A stretch of DNA of 64,000 nucleotides from Hyphomonadaceae bacterium (GCA_019636095.1 JAHBYF010000001.1:248001-312000), one strand, 5' to 3'. Positions 43,272-52,914 are shown, numbered from the stretch's first letter. Numbers and translations: made by a program. The notes: generated by a model from the letters alone, not told the origin.

Positions 43272-44051
43272 TCACATAGCCGAGATGCCGCCATCTACTT
43301 TCAGTTCCGCGCCTGTCACGAAGCGACTTTCGTCCGAGAGGAGATAGATTGCCGCAGCAGCGATCTCCTCAGGCTTGCCAATCCGGCCCATCGGCACCTG
43401 CCGCCCCAGTTTCGCCTCGGCTTCATCCTTGCCGAACATGTTGCGGATCGGATCGAGAATTGGGGTGTCGATGAACGTCGGATGGATCGAGTTCGAGCGG
43501 ACGTCGAGACCCTTCTTGGCGCAATAGAGCGCGATGTTCTTCGAGAGGAGCCACACCGCCGCTTTGCTCGCGTTGTAGCCAGGGGAGGTGTGGTTGGCGA
43601 TGAGGCCAGCGATCGAACTGATGTTGACGATCGAGCCGGGCTGATTCTTGGCCAGATACTTGATGCTGTGCTTGGCGCCGAGAAAGACGGAGTCGACGTT
43701 GACGCTCATCAACCTGCGAAAGCCATCAAGCGATAATTCCTCAATGCCACCTTCTCGCGATGAGATGCCAGCATTGTTCACGAGCCCCGAAATGCCACCC
43801 ATCGCGCCATTGGCGCCTTCGAGTGCGGCGATCCATTGATCTTCGTTGGTGACGTCATGCGCGAAGGCGAACGCTGTGCTTGCGCCGTGCTTAGCGCTTA
43901 TCTCAGCCGCGATTTTCTCGGCACCAGCGCCGTTGACGTCTGTGATAGTCACTTTCGCGCCTTCGTCGGCGACGCCTTTCGCCATCGCCGCGCCGAGCCC
44001 TTGGGCGCCGCCCGTAATGAAGATCTTCTTGCCCTCGAGCCGGCCACTCAT
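43272..44051 (-). CDS. Short-chain dehydrogenase/reductase
   Basis: A 259-residue SDR with FITGGAQGLGAAMA, NNAGIS, catalytic Ser in NISSIAG, the YNASKAA motif and the C-terminal GAELKVDGG. Sequence resembles 3-hydroxy-acyl or sterol-type dehydrogenases; the substrate cannot be determined. The ATG at 44051 is preferred and gives the usual length. It is divergent from cydA. Confidence 0.88.
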   Translation of the reverse strand: MSGRLEGKKIFITGGAQGLGAAMAKGVADEGAKVTITDVNGAGAEKIAAEISAKHGASTAFAFAHDVTNEDQWIAALEGANGAMGGISGLVNNAGISSREGGIEELSLDGFRRLMSVNVDSVFLGAKHSIKYLAKNQPGSIVNISSIAGLIANHTSPGYNASKAAVWLLSKNIALYCAKKGLDVRSNSIHPTFIDTPILDPIRNMFGKDEAEAKLGRQVPMGRIGKPEEIAAAAIYLLSDESRFVTGAELKVDGGISAM

Positions 44052-44152
44052 GTTCGTTCCTCCTGTTTGCGCGACTCTGTGGCGCGGCGCGGCAAACTGC
44101 AAGCTTGGCGTGAAGGTAGGTAGAGCGTAATGCCGTGTGAGCGAGGTTCGAT

Positions 44153-45532
44153 ATGGAATGGGACGCGCTGCTGCTGTCGCGGTTGCAATTCGCCTTCACC
44201 GTTGGCTTCCATATTATCTTCCCAGCCTTCACGATCGGGTTGGCGTCGTTTTTGGCTGTGCTTGAAGGCTTGTGGCTCTTCACCAAGCGGCCGGTGTTCA
44301 AGAACCTCTACCTGTTCTGGGTGAAGATATTCGCGCTGTCGTTTGGGATGGGTGTCGTCTCGGGCGTGGTGATGTCCTACCAGTTCGGGACGAACTGGAG
44401 TGTGTTCTCCGCTATCACCGGCAGCGTGCTTGGGCCTTTGCTTGCCTATGAGGTGCTCACGGCGTTTTTCCTCGAAGCTTCGTTCTTGGGCATCATGTTG
44501 TTTGGCTGGAAGCGGGTGGGTCCGGGGCTGCACTTCTTCTCGACCTGCATGGTGGCGATCGGAACGTTGTTCTCCGCCTTCTGGATTCTCTCCGCCAATT
44601 CCTGGATGCAGACACCACAAGGTTGGACCTGGGCCGAAGACGGCACCATGATCGCGACCAATTTCATGGACGTAATTTTCACGCCGTCGCTGCCCTCGCG
44701 CTTCGCTCACATGGCGCTTGCGGCGTATCTGACCACGGCGATGGTGGTTGCAGGAGCGTCTGCATTTGCACTTCTGAAGAACAAGGCGCTCGCTGAAAGC
44801 CGAACGGCGCTGCGGATGGCGGTGCTGATGATGGCGCTGGTGACGCCCGTGCAGATCATGGCCGGTCATGAGAGCGGCCTGGTCGCGGGAGAGCATCAGC
44901 CGGCAAAAGTCGCTGCGCTTGAAGGCTGGTGGACGACGCGCGCCGAGCAGCCCTCCGTGTTGGTCGGCTGGCCGGATGAGGAAGCGCAGCGAAACCATTT
45001 CGAATTGGCCATTCCAGGGTTCGGGTCGACGGTGAACAATGCATCAGCCGACGAAGTGCTGCCGGGCTTGGATCAGTTCACAGCGGAGGACCGGCCGCCT
45101 GTTTGGCTGACGTTTTGGGCTTTCCGCGTCATGGTCGGCATGGGGCTGATCATGCTGACGCTTGGCCTTTGGGGCGCTGCGGCCTGGCTGCTGAAGCGTC
45201 TCGATGGCGCGCGCTGGTATCATCGCGCACTTGTGCTTGCAGCACCGAGCGGATTCGTTGCGGTGTTGACGGGATGGATAACGGCGGAGGTCGGGCGCCA
45301 GCCTTATGTCGTCTACGGCGTGTTGCGGACGGCGGATGCCGTTTCCCCGGTGCCGACCGGATCGGTGACGACGTCGCTTCTCCTGTTCATTGTTGTGTAC
45401 GCAATCGTGTTCAGTGCGGGCGCACTCTACATTTTGCGGCTGATGGGCAAGGGGCCGGAAACTGATGAGCCCGCGCCGCAATCTATTCAACCACCTGGCA
45501 CGCCGCTTGGCGCCGCAATCGAGGAGGCGTGA
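44153..45532 (+). CDS. cydA: Cytochrome bd-type quinol oxidase subunit I
   Basis: A 459-residue membrane protein with LLLSRLQFAFTVGFHIIFPA at the N-terminus (b595 His region), the heme-binding AMxxxH-type sites and the diagnostic GRQPYVVYGVLRTADAVSP. It is short, with a reduced quinol loop, which fits cyanide-insensitive oxidases (CioA). It transfers electrons from quinol to oxygen. The cydB gene follows after 3 bases. Confidence 0.92.
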   Translation: MEWDALLLSRLQFAFTVGFHIIFPAFTIGLASFLAVLEGLWLFTKRPVFKNLYLFWVKIFALSFGMGVVSGVVMSYQFGTNWSVFSAITGSVLGPLLAYEVLTAFFLEASFLGIMLFGWKRVGPGLHFFSTCMVAIGTLFSAFWILSANSWMQTPQGWTWAEDGTMIATNFMDVIFTPSLPSRFAHMALAAYLTTAMVVAGASAFALLKNKALAESRTALRMAVLMMALVTPVQIMAGHESGLVAGEHQPAKVAALEGWWTTRAEQPSVLVGWPDEEAQRNHFELAIPGFGSTVNNASADEVLPGLDQFTAEDRPPVWLTFWAFRVMVGMGLIMLTLGLWGAAAWLLKRLDGARWYHRALVLAAPSGFVAVLTGWITAEVGRQPYVVYGVLRTADAVSPVPTGSVTTSLLLFIVVYAIVFSAGALYILRLMGKGPETDEPAPQSIQPPGTPLGAAIEEA

Positions 45533-45535
45533 GCG

Positions 45536-46564
45536 ATGTTCGAGCTTGAGCTTTCGATGATCTGGGCGGTGCTAATCGCCGTCGCTGTGTTTCTCTATGT
45601 GGCGCTCGATGGCTTCGATCTTGGAGTTGGCATTCTCTTCCCGTTCGCGAAAGACGCGCGTGAGCGCGACCAGATGCAGGCGGCAATCGCGCCAGTATGG
45701 GATGGCAATGAGACTTGGTTGGTGCTTGGCGGCGGCGGCTTGTTCGCGGCGTTCCCGAAAGCTTATGCGGCGTTGATGCCGGCGTTCTATCTGCCGATCT
45801 TTCTGATGCTGTTGGCGCTAATCTTTCGCGGCGTAGCTTTCGAGTTTCGTCACCATGGCCGCGATCGCGGAAAGAAGTGGTGGACGTTTGCATTCTCGGC
45901 AGGGTCGATGGTCGCAACGGTGGCGCAGGGCTTGGTGCTCGGGGCGTTCGTGCAGGGCGTAGCGATTGACGGCGGTGTTTTTGTCGGCGGGCCGCTTGAT
46001 TGGCTGACGCCATTTTCGTTGCTCGTCGCCGCTTCGTTGGTGGCGGGGTATGCGCTGCTCGGCGCGACGTGGATTGTGTTCAAGGCGCAAGGCGAATTGG
46101 CGGATCGCGCGCGGCGCTGGGTGAAGCAGATTGCGCTGCTGACAGGCCTGGCGATGGGCGCTGTGAGCCTTGCAACGCTTGGCGTCGATGCTCGCGTGAC
46201 TGAGCGGTGGGGGCTGACGATGACGAGTGTCGATTGGCCCGTGTTCATCAAGCTCGCGCCGTTGCCGGTGCTGGCAGGGGTGATCCTCTTTCTCATGTGG
46301 CGCGGGATCGAGGAGCGGAAATTTCTGCGGCCTTATCTCTATGCGGTGTGCTTGTTCCTGATTGGCTATGTGGGGCTTGCGGTATCGCTGTGGCCGTTCA
46401 TCGTCCCGTTCGCGATGACGCCTGCAGAAGCGGCCTCGGCCGACAATGCGCTGATGCTCATGTTGATTGGCGCGCTGGTGATGCTGCCGATCATTTTGAC
46501 CTACACCGCGTTCGTCTATTGGACCTTCCGCGCCAAGGTGGATGACCATGCGGCGTATCATTGA
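45536..46564 (+). CDS. cydB: Cytochrome bd-type quinol oxidase subunit II
   Basis: A 342-residue membrane protein of about eight helices with YVALDGFDLGVGILFPF and the APVWDGNETWLVLGGG stretch typical of CydB. It partners CydA. Its last codons overlap the start of the DUF2474 peptide gene. Confidence 0.93.
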   Translation: MFELELSMIWAVLIAVAVFLYVALDGFDLGVGILFPFAKDARERDQMQAAIAPVWDGNETWLVLGGGGLFAAFPKAYAALMPAFYLPIFLMLLALIFRGVAFEFRHHGRDRGKKWWTFAFSAGSMVATVAQGLVLGAFVQGVAIDGGVFVGGPLDWLTPFSLLVAASLVAGYALLGATWIVFKAQGELADRARRWVKQIALLTGLAMGAVSLATLGVDARVTERWGLTMTSVDWPVFIKLAPLPVLAGVILFLMWRGIEERKFLRPYLYAVCLFLIGYVGLAVSLWPFIVPFAMTPAEAASADNALMLMLIGALVMLPIILTYTAFVYWTFRAKVDDHAAYH

Positions 46565-46703
46565 AGGTCCGCCTGAAGCGGGCGATGCCCCGCGGCCATT
46601 GGGCAAGCGCCTGTTGTGGTTTGTTGCGCTGTGGTTCGGCGGACTCATCGCGGTGGCGGCCGTGGCTTACGGGCTTCGGGCGCTGATCCTTTAGCTATTT
46701 GAT
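46548..46703 (+). CDS. DUF2474-type small membrane subunit of bd oxidase
   Basis: A 51-residue peptide ([20 protein letters not shown] at the start) with a single membrane helix (about 22-44). Small proteins in this position after cydB (CydX/DUF2474) stabilise the oxidase hemes. It overlaps cydB by 17 bases and its end overlaps the phhB stop. The C-terminal 7 residues are less typical, so the exact end is less certain. Confidence 0.7.
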
Positions 46704-46997
46704 AGCCGTAATTTCGCGGAACACGTCCTCTATGAAGTGGGCGAGCGCTATGTCTTTGTCGCTGACGCCACCGGCGTCGTGCGTTGTGAGCGTGACGTCG
46801 ACGCGGTTGTAGACATTGAACCATTCCGGATGGTGATCGTTTCGTTCGGCGTAGAGCGCGACACGACTCATGAAGTCGAACGCGGCGTTGAAATCCTTGA
46901 ACTTGAACTCCTTCTCGATCGCGTCGCGATTTTCTGCGGCGCGCCAGCCTTCAAGGCGGGAGAGGGCGTCAACTGCGCTGATCTTGCTCGTGGGCAT
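46695..46997 (-). CDS. phhB: 4a-hydroxytetrahydrobiopterin dehydratase
   Basis: A 100-residue DCoH/PhhB protein with [18 protein letters not shown] and the C-terminal [11 protein letters not shown]. It regenerates tetrahydrobiopterin after phenylalanine hydroxylation. No phhA lies in the window. Confidence 0.92.
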   Translation of the reverse strand: MPTSKISAVDALSRLEGWRAAENRDAIEKEFKFKDFNAAFDFMSRVALYAERNDHHPEWFNVYNRVDVTLTTHDAGGVSDKDIALAHFIEDVFREITAIK

Positions 46998-47082
46998 GGG
47001 TGTGTTCCTTCAAGGCAGCCATCTAGGCCGCCTTTGCCACAAGGCAAAACGGTGACGCGGGCGCGGGTCAGACGAGCAGGAC

Positions 47083-47592
47083 TTAGGAGGAATTCGGCGC
47101 TTCGAGCGCGGCGAGTTGCGCGCGCGCGATGCGCTGCTCTGGCGGTGCAGCGACGATTAAGGGCCGCAATCGTGTCAGTCCGCGTCGGCGGCGAGCGGCG
47201 AGTTCGGCAGCGATAACGCTGATCCGGCGGACTACAGTCAGGAGATGCAGGACCTGGGCGATGAAGTCGCCATCGGCTCTCAAGCGGCGGCGTAACCAGA
47301 CACCGCTAACGGCGCGCAGCGTGCACCGATTGTTGTGGCGTCGAAAACCTGGCGCAGCGAAAGCGCGCCAGACCTGCGGTCGTCGCCTCCGGCAAAGTTG
47401 GGCAGCGCGAATAATGATCAGATTACGCGCGGCATGGCGCAGCGTGGCGCTCGTCACGTTGCAGAAACTGCGGCGACGGCGTTCGCTTGCACCCGCCCAT
47501 CCCAAGGAGATCCAAGCCAGAATCGCCGCAAACCAGGAGACATATCTGGAGAGCCGGTGATCTGAGATGGGGCGGGGCTGGCGGGAACGCAT
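47083..47592 (-). CDS. Conserved alphaproteobacterial hypothetical protein
   Basis: A 169-residue Arg-rich protein with a possible N-terminal hydrophobic segment (about 18-34) and repeated basic segments (RNLIIIRAAQLCRRRRPQ, CTLRAVSGVWLRRRLR). It looks like a known type of alphaproteobacterial short unknown, but I cannot name a family. Codon usage is normal. A shorter start inside is possible. Confidence 0.45.
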   Translation of the reverse strand: MRSRQPRPISDHRLSRYVSWFAAILAWISLGWAGASERRRRSFCNVTSATLRHAARNLIIIRAAQLCRRRRPQVWRAFAAPGFRRHNNRCTLRAVSGVWLRRRLRADGDFIAQVLHLLTVVRRISVIAAELAARRRRGLTRLRPLIVAAPPEQRIARAQLAALEAPNSS

Positions 47593-47788
47593 GTCCCAGC
47601 AGTATCGGGCGCCTCAGGGCCCGCCGGATTGATTGGCATCTATCCCCGGTCTTTTGTGCGGCGCCCCATAAACGGCACATCGCAGCGTCTTGCGCGCCTG
47701 TCGCCGCAGCGGCCTTGCTCCTGTCGGCGACGCGCGTCTAAGGTCCGCGCCAATTCGGGCGCGCCTTGCGCCAAGGGGAGGGTATCGC

Positions 47789-49420
47789 ATGGCGGGCCGC
47801 TTATTTGCGCGGAAACCAGTCGCGCATGTTCAACAGGAATTTCAGACCGGTGAACTCAAGCGGACGCTCGGTCCGATCGGTCTGATAAGCCTGGGCGTTG
47901 GCTGCATTATCGGCGCTGGGATTTTCGTGATCACGGGTACGGCGGCGGCGAGTTTCGCGGGGCCGGCGGTCATCATCTCGTTCATTATCTCTGGCCTCGC
48001 GTGTGTGTTCGCGGCGCTGTGCTACGCCGAGTTGGCGTCGACAATGCCGGTGCCGGGCTCGGCCTACACCTATAGCTACGTGACCTTGGGCGAGGTGTTC
48101 GCCTGGACGATGGGCTGGCTGCTATTGCTTGAATACGGCGTAGCCGCCTCGACTGTGGCTGCAGGCTGGACGGGCTACGTTGTCAGTCTGCTGCGCGATT
48201 TCGGCGTCATCATCCCGGACATGCTGGCGCAATCCACCATGCAATTCCAAGACGGCGTGCTGCAGGTGACCCCGAGCTTCAACCTGGTGGGCGCGATAGG
48301 GATTATCGCTGTGACGCTGTTGCTGGTGCTCGGCGTTTCGGAATCCGCTTCGGTCAACAACGTTATCGTCTTCATCAAGATGAGCGTGTTGTTGGCCTTC
48401 ATCATCATCGGCGCAGCCTATGTGAATCCGGACAATTGGGTGCCGTTCGTGCCCGAAAATGAGGGCGGGTTTAATTATGGTTGGGCCGGGGTGTTCCGCG
48501 CTGCTTCACTAGTATTCTTCGCCTATGTCGGCTTCGAAGCGGTTTCGACTGCGGCTGGCGAGGCAAAGAATCCGCAGCGCGATTTGCCCATTGGTATTCT
48601 CGGCTCACTCTTCATCGTGACGTTGCTCTACATGGCGACATCGGCGGTGATGACCGGCATCGTGCCGTTCCGCGAACTCGCAGTGCCGGAACCGATCGCC
48701 ATTGCGGTCGATCGCATGAACCCACCGTGGGCGCTGGTCTCATGGCCGTTCAGCGAAAGCGGGCAGATCAATATCTTCTCGCTGGCAATCAAGATCGGCG
48801 CCTTCACCGGGCTCTCGTCGGTGATGCTGGTGCTGATGTTCGGTCAGACGCGCGTGTTCTATCAGATGGCGCGCGACGGGCTGATTTGGCAGGTGTTTAG
48901 CCGCGTCAATCCGCGGTTCAAGACGCCGGCCGCTGGTACGCTCATGCTTGGCGTGATCATCGCGGTCGCCGCGGCGATCCTACCGCTCGGCGTCCTGGGC
49001 GACCTTGTCAGCTTGGGAACGGCGATGGCGTTTGCTATCGTTTGCATCAGCGTCATGTACCTGCGCGGGCACGAGCCAAACCTGCCGCGTCCGTTCAAGG
49101 TGCCGTTCTACCCGCTGACGCCGATCCTCGGCATCATCATGTGCGTCATCTTCATGATGGGACCGATCATCATCGACATCGTGTCGAAAGGCATCGGCGT
49201 CGACATCCTCGGCAATCTGGTGGGATCGCCCGATCCGAACTTCCGGACCGATCCGGTCGCGCTGGGCATCCTAGTGACCTACATCATTATCGGCGCGCTG
49301 ATCTATGCCTTCTACGGCTATGGCCACTCGCGGCTTGGCCGAGGCGAGGGCCCGCCAACAGCGCCACCGGCGGAACCGCCTGGCGACCCGATGACGCCAA
49401 GCGGAACGCACACGAGCTAA
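47789..49420 (+). CDS. APC family amino-acid permease
   Basis: A 543-residue transporter with about 12-14 membrane helices, SLGVGCIIGAGIFVITGTAA in helix 1 and ASLVFFAYVGFEAVSTAAGE in the later substrate region, like cationic amino-acid transporters (YfnA/CAT). The substrate is not determinable. GGGGAGGG precedes the ATG at 47789. A terminator follows. Confidence 0.9.
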   Translation: MAGRLFARKPVAHVQQEFQTGELKRTLGPIGLISLGVGCIIGAGIFVITGTAAASFAGPAVIISFIISGLACVFAALCYAELASTMPVPGSAYTYSYVTLGEVFAWTMGWLLLLEYGVAASTVAAGWTGYVVSLLRDFGVIIPDMLAQSTMQFQDGVLQVTPSFNLVGAIGIIAVTLLLVLGVSESASVNNVIVFIKMSVLLAFIIIGAAYVNPDNWVPFVPENEGGFNYGWAGVFRAASLVFFAYVGFEAVSTAAGEAKNPQRDLPIGILGSLFIVTLLYMATSAVMTGIVPFRELAVPEPIAIAVDRMNPPWALVSWPFSESGQINIFSLAIKIGAFTGLSSVMLVLMFGQTRVFYQMARDGLIWQVFSRVNPRFKTPAAGTLMLGVIIAVAAAILPLGVLGDLVSLGTAMAFAIVCISVMYLRGHEPNLPRPFKVPFYPLTPILGIIMCVIFMMGPIIIDIVSKGIGVDILGNLVGSPDPNFRTDPVALGILVTYIIIGALIYAFYGYGHSRLGRGEGPPTAPPAEPPGDPMTPSGTHTS

Positions 49421-49441
49421 GGTTCGTGTGATACGAATGAG

Positions 49442-49467
49442 AGAGGCGCGGTTTCCACTGCGCCTCT
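49442..49467 (+). terminator. Rho-independent terminator after the APC permease
   Basis: An 8-bp stem (AGAGGCGC / GCGCCTCT) with a 10-base loop is followed by TTTGTTTG, 22 bases after the permease stop. It also separates it from the next gene. Confidence 0.85.
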
Positions 49468-49540
49468 TTTGTTTGCGAAAGCGCCCGCGCCTGGCGCCAA
49501 ATATCAGTGGTATAGTGTCCGCGGCGGACGGAAACGGGAC

Positions 49541-49909
49541 ATGAAGAGTTTCGCGACGATCTTCATCGCTGGATTGTTGTTGACGCCCGTGACGGCGCGC
49601 GCCGACGACGCTGTGATCTTGCCTGAGCGATTGGCCAGCGAGACCTGCGTGTGGGATTTTGTACAAGCGCAGCGGGCGGGCGGCGCCGATGTCAGTGACG
49701 TCGATGCTCAGATCGCCATTGGCAATAGAGCCGTTGATGCTTGCGATGAATATTTGAGAGCTTGGGCAGAAGCCTCGCCCGCGGTGCGCGAAGGCGGAGA
49801 TTCCGTCGAAGATGTGCTTGCGTTGATGCAGATGCACTATGCCGCGCGGGGAGCGCTCTTCGCCGCTGGACGCGCCCGGCCATTCTATGAAGGTCAGCCA
49901 CAACGCTGA
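49541..49909 (+). CDS. Secreted small protein of unknown function
   Basis: A 122-residue protein with a clear signal peptide (about 1-22, TARA|DD) and two Cys in the mature part (ETCVWDF and DACDEYLR) that could form a disulphide. No family recognised. It has no close operon partner; the folD gene converges on it. Confidence 0.6.
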   Translation: MKSFATIFIAGLLLTPVTARADDAVILPERLASETCVWDFVQAQRAGGADVSDVDAQIAIGNRAVDACDEYLRAWAEASPAVREGGDSVEDVLALMQMHYAARGALFAAGRARPFYEGQPQR

Positions 49910-49934
49910 CGCGCCGTTATTTCCGCCTTCGGAG

Positions 49935-50822
49935 CTAGCTCAGCGCTTCCGGGACAGCCCAGCCGCGCCGTGCACACGCTGCGAGCACCGTGTTGCGGAG
50001 GAGGCAGGCGATGGTCATGGGGCCGACGCCACCGGGCGAGGGCGAGACCGCGGCTGCGACTTCGATCGCTTCCTTGAAGTTCACGTCGCCTACCAGCTTG
50101 GTCTTGCCTTCGCCCTTCTCGGGCGCCGGGACGCGATTGGTGCCGACGTCGATGACGATGGCCCCGGGGCGGACCCAATCGCCACGCACCATTTCAGGGC
50201 GGCCAACGGCGGCGACGAGAATGTCGGCGCCGCGGCAGACCATTTTGAGGTCCCGCGTTTTCGAGTGCGCAATGGTGACGCTGGCGTTTTGCTCAAGGAA
50301 GAGCAGAGCTGCCGGTTTGCCGACGAGGATGGAGCGACCGATGACGACGACATTGGCGCCGGTGAGATCGGGGCGTTCGGTCTTCGCGAGGATGACGCAG
50401 CCGACGGGCGTGCACGGGCGCAAGCCTGGCTTGCCGAGCACGAGTTTGCCGGCGCTGGCTTCGGTCAGGCCGTCGACGTCTTTCAGCGGATCGAGGGCGG
50501 CGAGAACGGCCGGTTCGCTGATGTGCTTGGGCAGCGGCAGTTGGACGAGGATGCCGTCAATGTCGGGATCAGCCGAGAGCGCGCTGACGCGGGCGATGAG
50601 CTCTTCCTGGGTCGTTTCCTTCGGCAGCTTGATCTCGACGCTGCGCATGCCCGCCTCGATTGTCGCTTTGCCTTTGCTGGCGACATAGACTTGGCTGGCT
50701 GGATCATCGCCGACGAGGACCACAGCGAGCGCGGGTTGTGCGGGCAGCTGCCTTACGGCTTCGGCGACGCTGGCGCGGACGTTCGCCGCGATGGCTTTGC
50801 CGTCAATGCTGCGTCCGGTCAT
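49935..50822 (-). CDS. folD: Methylenetetrahydrofolate dehydrogenase/cyclohydrolase FolD
   Basis: A 295-residue bifunctional enzyme with VGDDPASQVYVASKGKA (catalytic Lys), GILVQLPLP, PCTPVGC and VVIGRSILVGKP. It supplies formyl-tetrahydrofolate. It overlaps the DUF167 gene by 4 bases and is translationally linked to it. Confidence 0.95.
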   Translation of the reverse strand: MTGRSIDGKAIAANVRASVAEAVRQLPAQPALAVVLVGDDPASQVYVASKGKATIEAGMRSVEIKLPKETTQEELIARVSALSADPDIDGILVQLPLPKHISEPAVLAALDPLKDVDGLTEASAGKLVLGKPGLRPCTPVGCVILAKTERPDLTGANVVVIGRSILVGKPAALLFLEQNASVTIAHSKTRDLKMVCRGADILVAAVGRPEMVRGDWVRPGAIVIDVGTNRVPAPEKGEGKTKLVGDVNFKEAIEVAAAVSPSPGGVGPMTIACLLRNTVLAACARRGWAVPEALS

Positions 50823-51106
50823 GGCTTTTCCTCGTAGCGGGCGACGAAAGCGGCGATGTCGGCATCGCTCGCGGATTCGATCTCTAGCACTTTGAGTCGC
50901 GCCGTTTGACCACGCGACACGGTGACTTTTCCCTTCGCCACGCCGAACGCCTTGGCGATCAGCACCTCAAGTGCGCGATTGGCCTTGTTGTCTTCGGGCG
51001 CGGCGCGGACGCGGGCTTTGAGATAGGGGCCAAGCTCATCGCAGGCGCGGCCATCTATGCGGTCGGCGCCGCCGGAGGGGGTGAGGCGGACGCGGAGACG
51101 GCTCAG
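50819..51106 (-). CDS. DUF167 (YggU-like) protein with a non-standard start
   Basis: A 95-residue DUF167 domain: VRLTPSGGADRIDG at the start, then APEDNKANRALEVLIAKAFG and GQTARLKVLEI, all diagnostic. The frame has no ATG, GTG or TTG between the in-frame stop upstream and the domain. The only near-cognate start is CTG at 51106, whose CTGA overlaps the yggT stop by 4 bases. It lies in the yggT-yggU-folD order usual for alphaproteobacteria. Confidence 0.7.
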   Translation of the reverse strand: MSRLRVRLTPSGGADRIDGRACDELGPYLKARVRAAPEDNKANRALEVLIAKAFGVAKGKVTVSRGQTARLKVLEIESASDADIAAFVARYEEKP

Positions 51107-51426
51107 AGGATTGAGCCGTTGCCGTACAGAAGCCGCTCAAGCCAACCCAAAACGTCGTCGTGGCTGGGGTTGCTGATGAAGTTGATGAGCAGCAGCAGCA
51201 CCAGCACAGAGAGGTCGACGCCGGCAATGGGCGGGATCAGGCGGCGCAAGGGGCGCAGAACCGGATCGGTTATCCGGGCGCAGAATTCCCAAATTGAACG
51301 GACGAACTGGTTGCGGCGGTCGATGATGTCAAAGGCATAGAGCCAGGAAACGACCACATAGACGATCAGGATAAAGGAGAAGAGTCCCAGGATCGCGCGA
51401 ATCAACTCGAAAAGGAGATGGATCAT
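51103..51426 (-). CDS. yggT: YggT family membrane protein
   Basis: A 107-residue membrane protein with two hydrophobic helices around PVLRPLRRLIPPIAGVDLSV, the YggT signature. The family is linked to osmotic stress and division-related functions, but no mechanism is known. ATG 51426 was chosen because it gives the normal family length. Confidence 0.9.
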   Translation of the reverse strand: MIHLLFELIRAILGLFSFILIVYVVVSWLYAFDIIDRRNQFVRSIWEFCARITDPVLRPLRRLIPPIAGVDLSVLVLLLLINFISNPSHDDVLGWLERLLYGNGSIL

Positions 51427-51546
51427 GGACGCGGGGCATAACCCGCGCAGGACGGATTCCGCAATGCCTGAGCGGTGTTCCGATACCCGGGCGCGCCCGG
51501 TTGACGCTTTGGCGGCGCGCGCTCTATATCCCGCCTCCCACTGGAC

Positions 51547-51622
51547 GGGCCCGTAGCTCAGCTGGGAGAGCGCTGCGTTCGCAATGCAGAGGTCAGGAGT
51601 TCGATCCTCCTCGGGTCCACCA
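51547..51622 (+). tRNA. tRNA-Ala (anticodon CGC)
   Basis: A 76-base cloverleaf: acceptor GGGCCCG/CGGGTCC with one G-T pair, D arm GTAGCTCAGCTGGGAGAGC, anticodon loop TTCGCAA (CGC) on a CTGCG/TGCAG stem, T arm with GAGTTCGATCCTC, and encoded CCA at 51620-51622. Confidence 0.93.
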
Positions 51623-51815
51623 TCCCTCACAAAATCCCCGTTGGGTTTCACCGCGAAGGTTCGTCACTCGGCGTTCGCGGAGCGTTTCGCGAACGTGTGA
51701 ATTTGGTCCATAGCAGCCAGCCGCGTACCTGAATTGGCCCTCTGGATTGCCGCTGACAACTAAGCGGCCATGGTGCAGATGGATGTCCAGGAACGGAGCA
51801 GGCTTGAGACACTTG

Positions 51816-52712
51816 ATGCGGCTCGGGGTGGCGGTTTTTTCTTTGGCGCTTGTGCTCGCAGCCCCGAGTGCGAGAGCCGAATTGGGTGTCGGAATCTCCA
51901 GCGACGCCGAGCATCAAATGCTGTTGGTCCAGAGGCCGCCATCGATGCAGGCCGAGTTGATCGGGCTCGCCGACAATGACATTCCGCTCTTCGGCCCCGT
52001 AGATTGCGCCACACTCGGCGCACGGCATCTGCAAACCGCGCGCTCGGGAGCGTTGTCAATCGAGGTCATCGTTGCGCGCTATAACATCGTCAATGTGTGG
52101 ACCGGCAATCTCTGTGCCGAGGGCAACGACGTCTCCGTACAAGCGAGAGAGGCACGCGCCTGGCTCGCCGAGCTGGCGGGTCTGCGTCGCGCCGAGGACG
52201 GCGCGGCCTTTATCGATGCGCGCCGACGCTTTGCTGAAATGCTTGTGTTCGGCGCCCCAGGGCAAGCCCCGGATTACGCCGAGGCGCGGCGCTACCTGAG
52301 CACGGAAGCGGAGGCCGATCCCGCCATGCTGCTCTACCTTGCGTTTCTTGACGAAAATGGCTTGGGCGGCGCGCCGGATCTGGCGCAAGCCTTTCAGCAC
52401 CTTCACAGCGCCGGCGCGCGCGGCGTCGGAGAAGCCGAAGCGCTGTTAGCGCAGGCGAGCGAGTTGGGGCTGCTTGGTCAGGCGCGCGACGAAACCGATG
52501 CGGTCGCGCGCTACGAGCGGTTAGCCGAGAGCGTCAATCCGCCCGTCTGGTTCCGGCTTGGCCGCATGCTGCTCGACGGGCGCGGCGCGGCGCGCGATCC
52601 CTGCCGAGCGCAGGTGCTCCTGCATCGCGCTCGTTCGCATGCCTGGAATCCCGTCCTGGAGGCGGACCAGTATCTTGACCGGATACGCGAAGAGGGACTG
52701 TGCCGAAGTTAG
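51816..52712 (+). CDS. Secreted Sel1-like repeat protein
   Basis: A 298-residue protein with a signal peptide (about 1-22, SARAE) and alpha-helical Sel1/TPR-type repeats in the C-terminal 160 residues (AEARRYLSTEAEADPAMLLYLAF and the last FRLGRMLLDGRGAARDPCRA). These mediate protein contacts. The ATG at 51816 starts the signal peptide; in-frame ATG codons lie upstream at 51747 and 51783. The partner is unknown. Confidence 0.75.
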   Translation: MRLGVAVFSLALVLAAPSARAELGVGISSDAEHQMLLVQRPPSMQAELIGLADNDIPLFGPVDCATLGARHLQTARSGALSIEVIVARYNIVNVWTGNLCAEGNDVSVQAREARAWLAELAGLRRAEDGAAFIDARRRFAEMLVFGAPGQAPDYAEARRYLSTEAEADPAMLLYLAFLDENGLGGAPDLAQAFQHLHSAGARGVGEAEALLAQASELGLLGQARDETDAVARYERLAESVNPPVWFRLGRMLLDGRGAARDPCRAQVLLHRARSHAWNPVLEADQYLDRIREEGLCRS

Positions 52713-52914
52713 AAATGTTCGGATGTTGCTCGTTGACCGCGTTCGGCGAGAAGCAGACATCATGGCTCGGCGGTTGTTAGCCGACTAATCGCGTCGCGTC
52801 CCATCGTTCCGGATCCGGTGACGTCGTGTAACGCTCCACATCGCTTAGCGACTTGTGGTCCGTGATGGCCGATCCCGAAGTTGAAGGCGATGCCCAGAAC
52901 ATGGCCCCTGAAAA

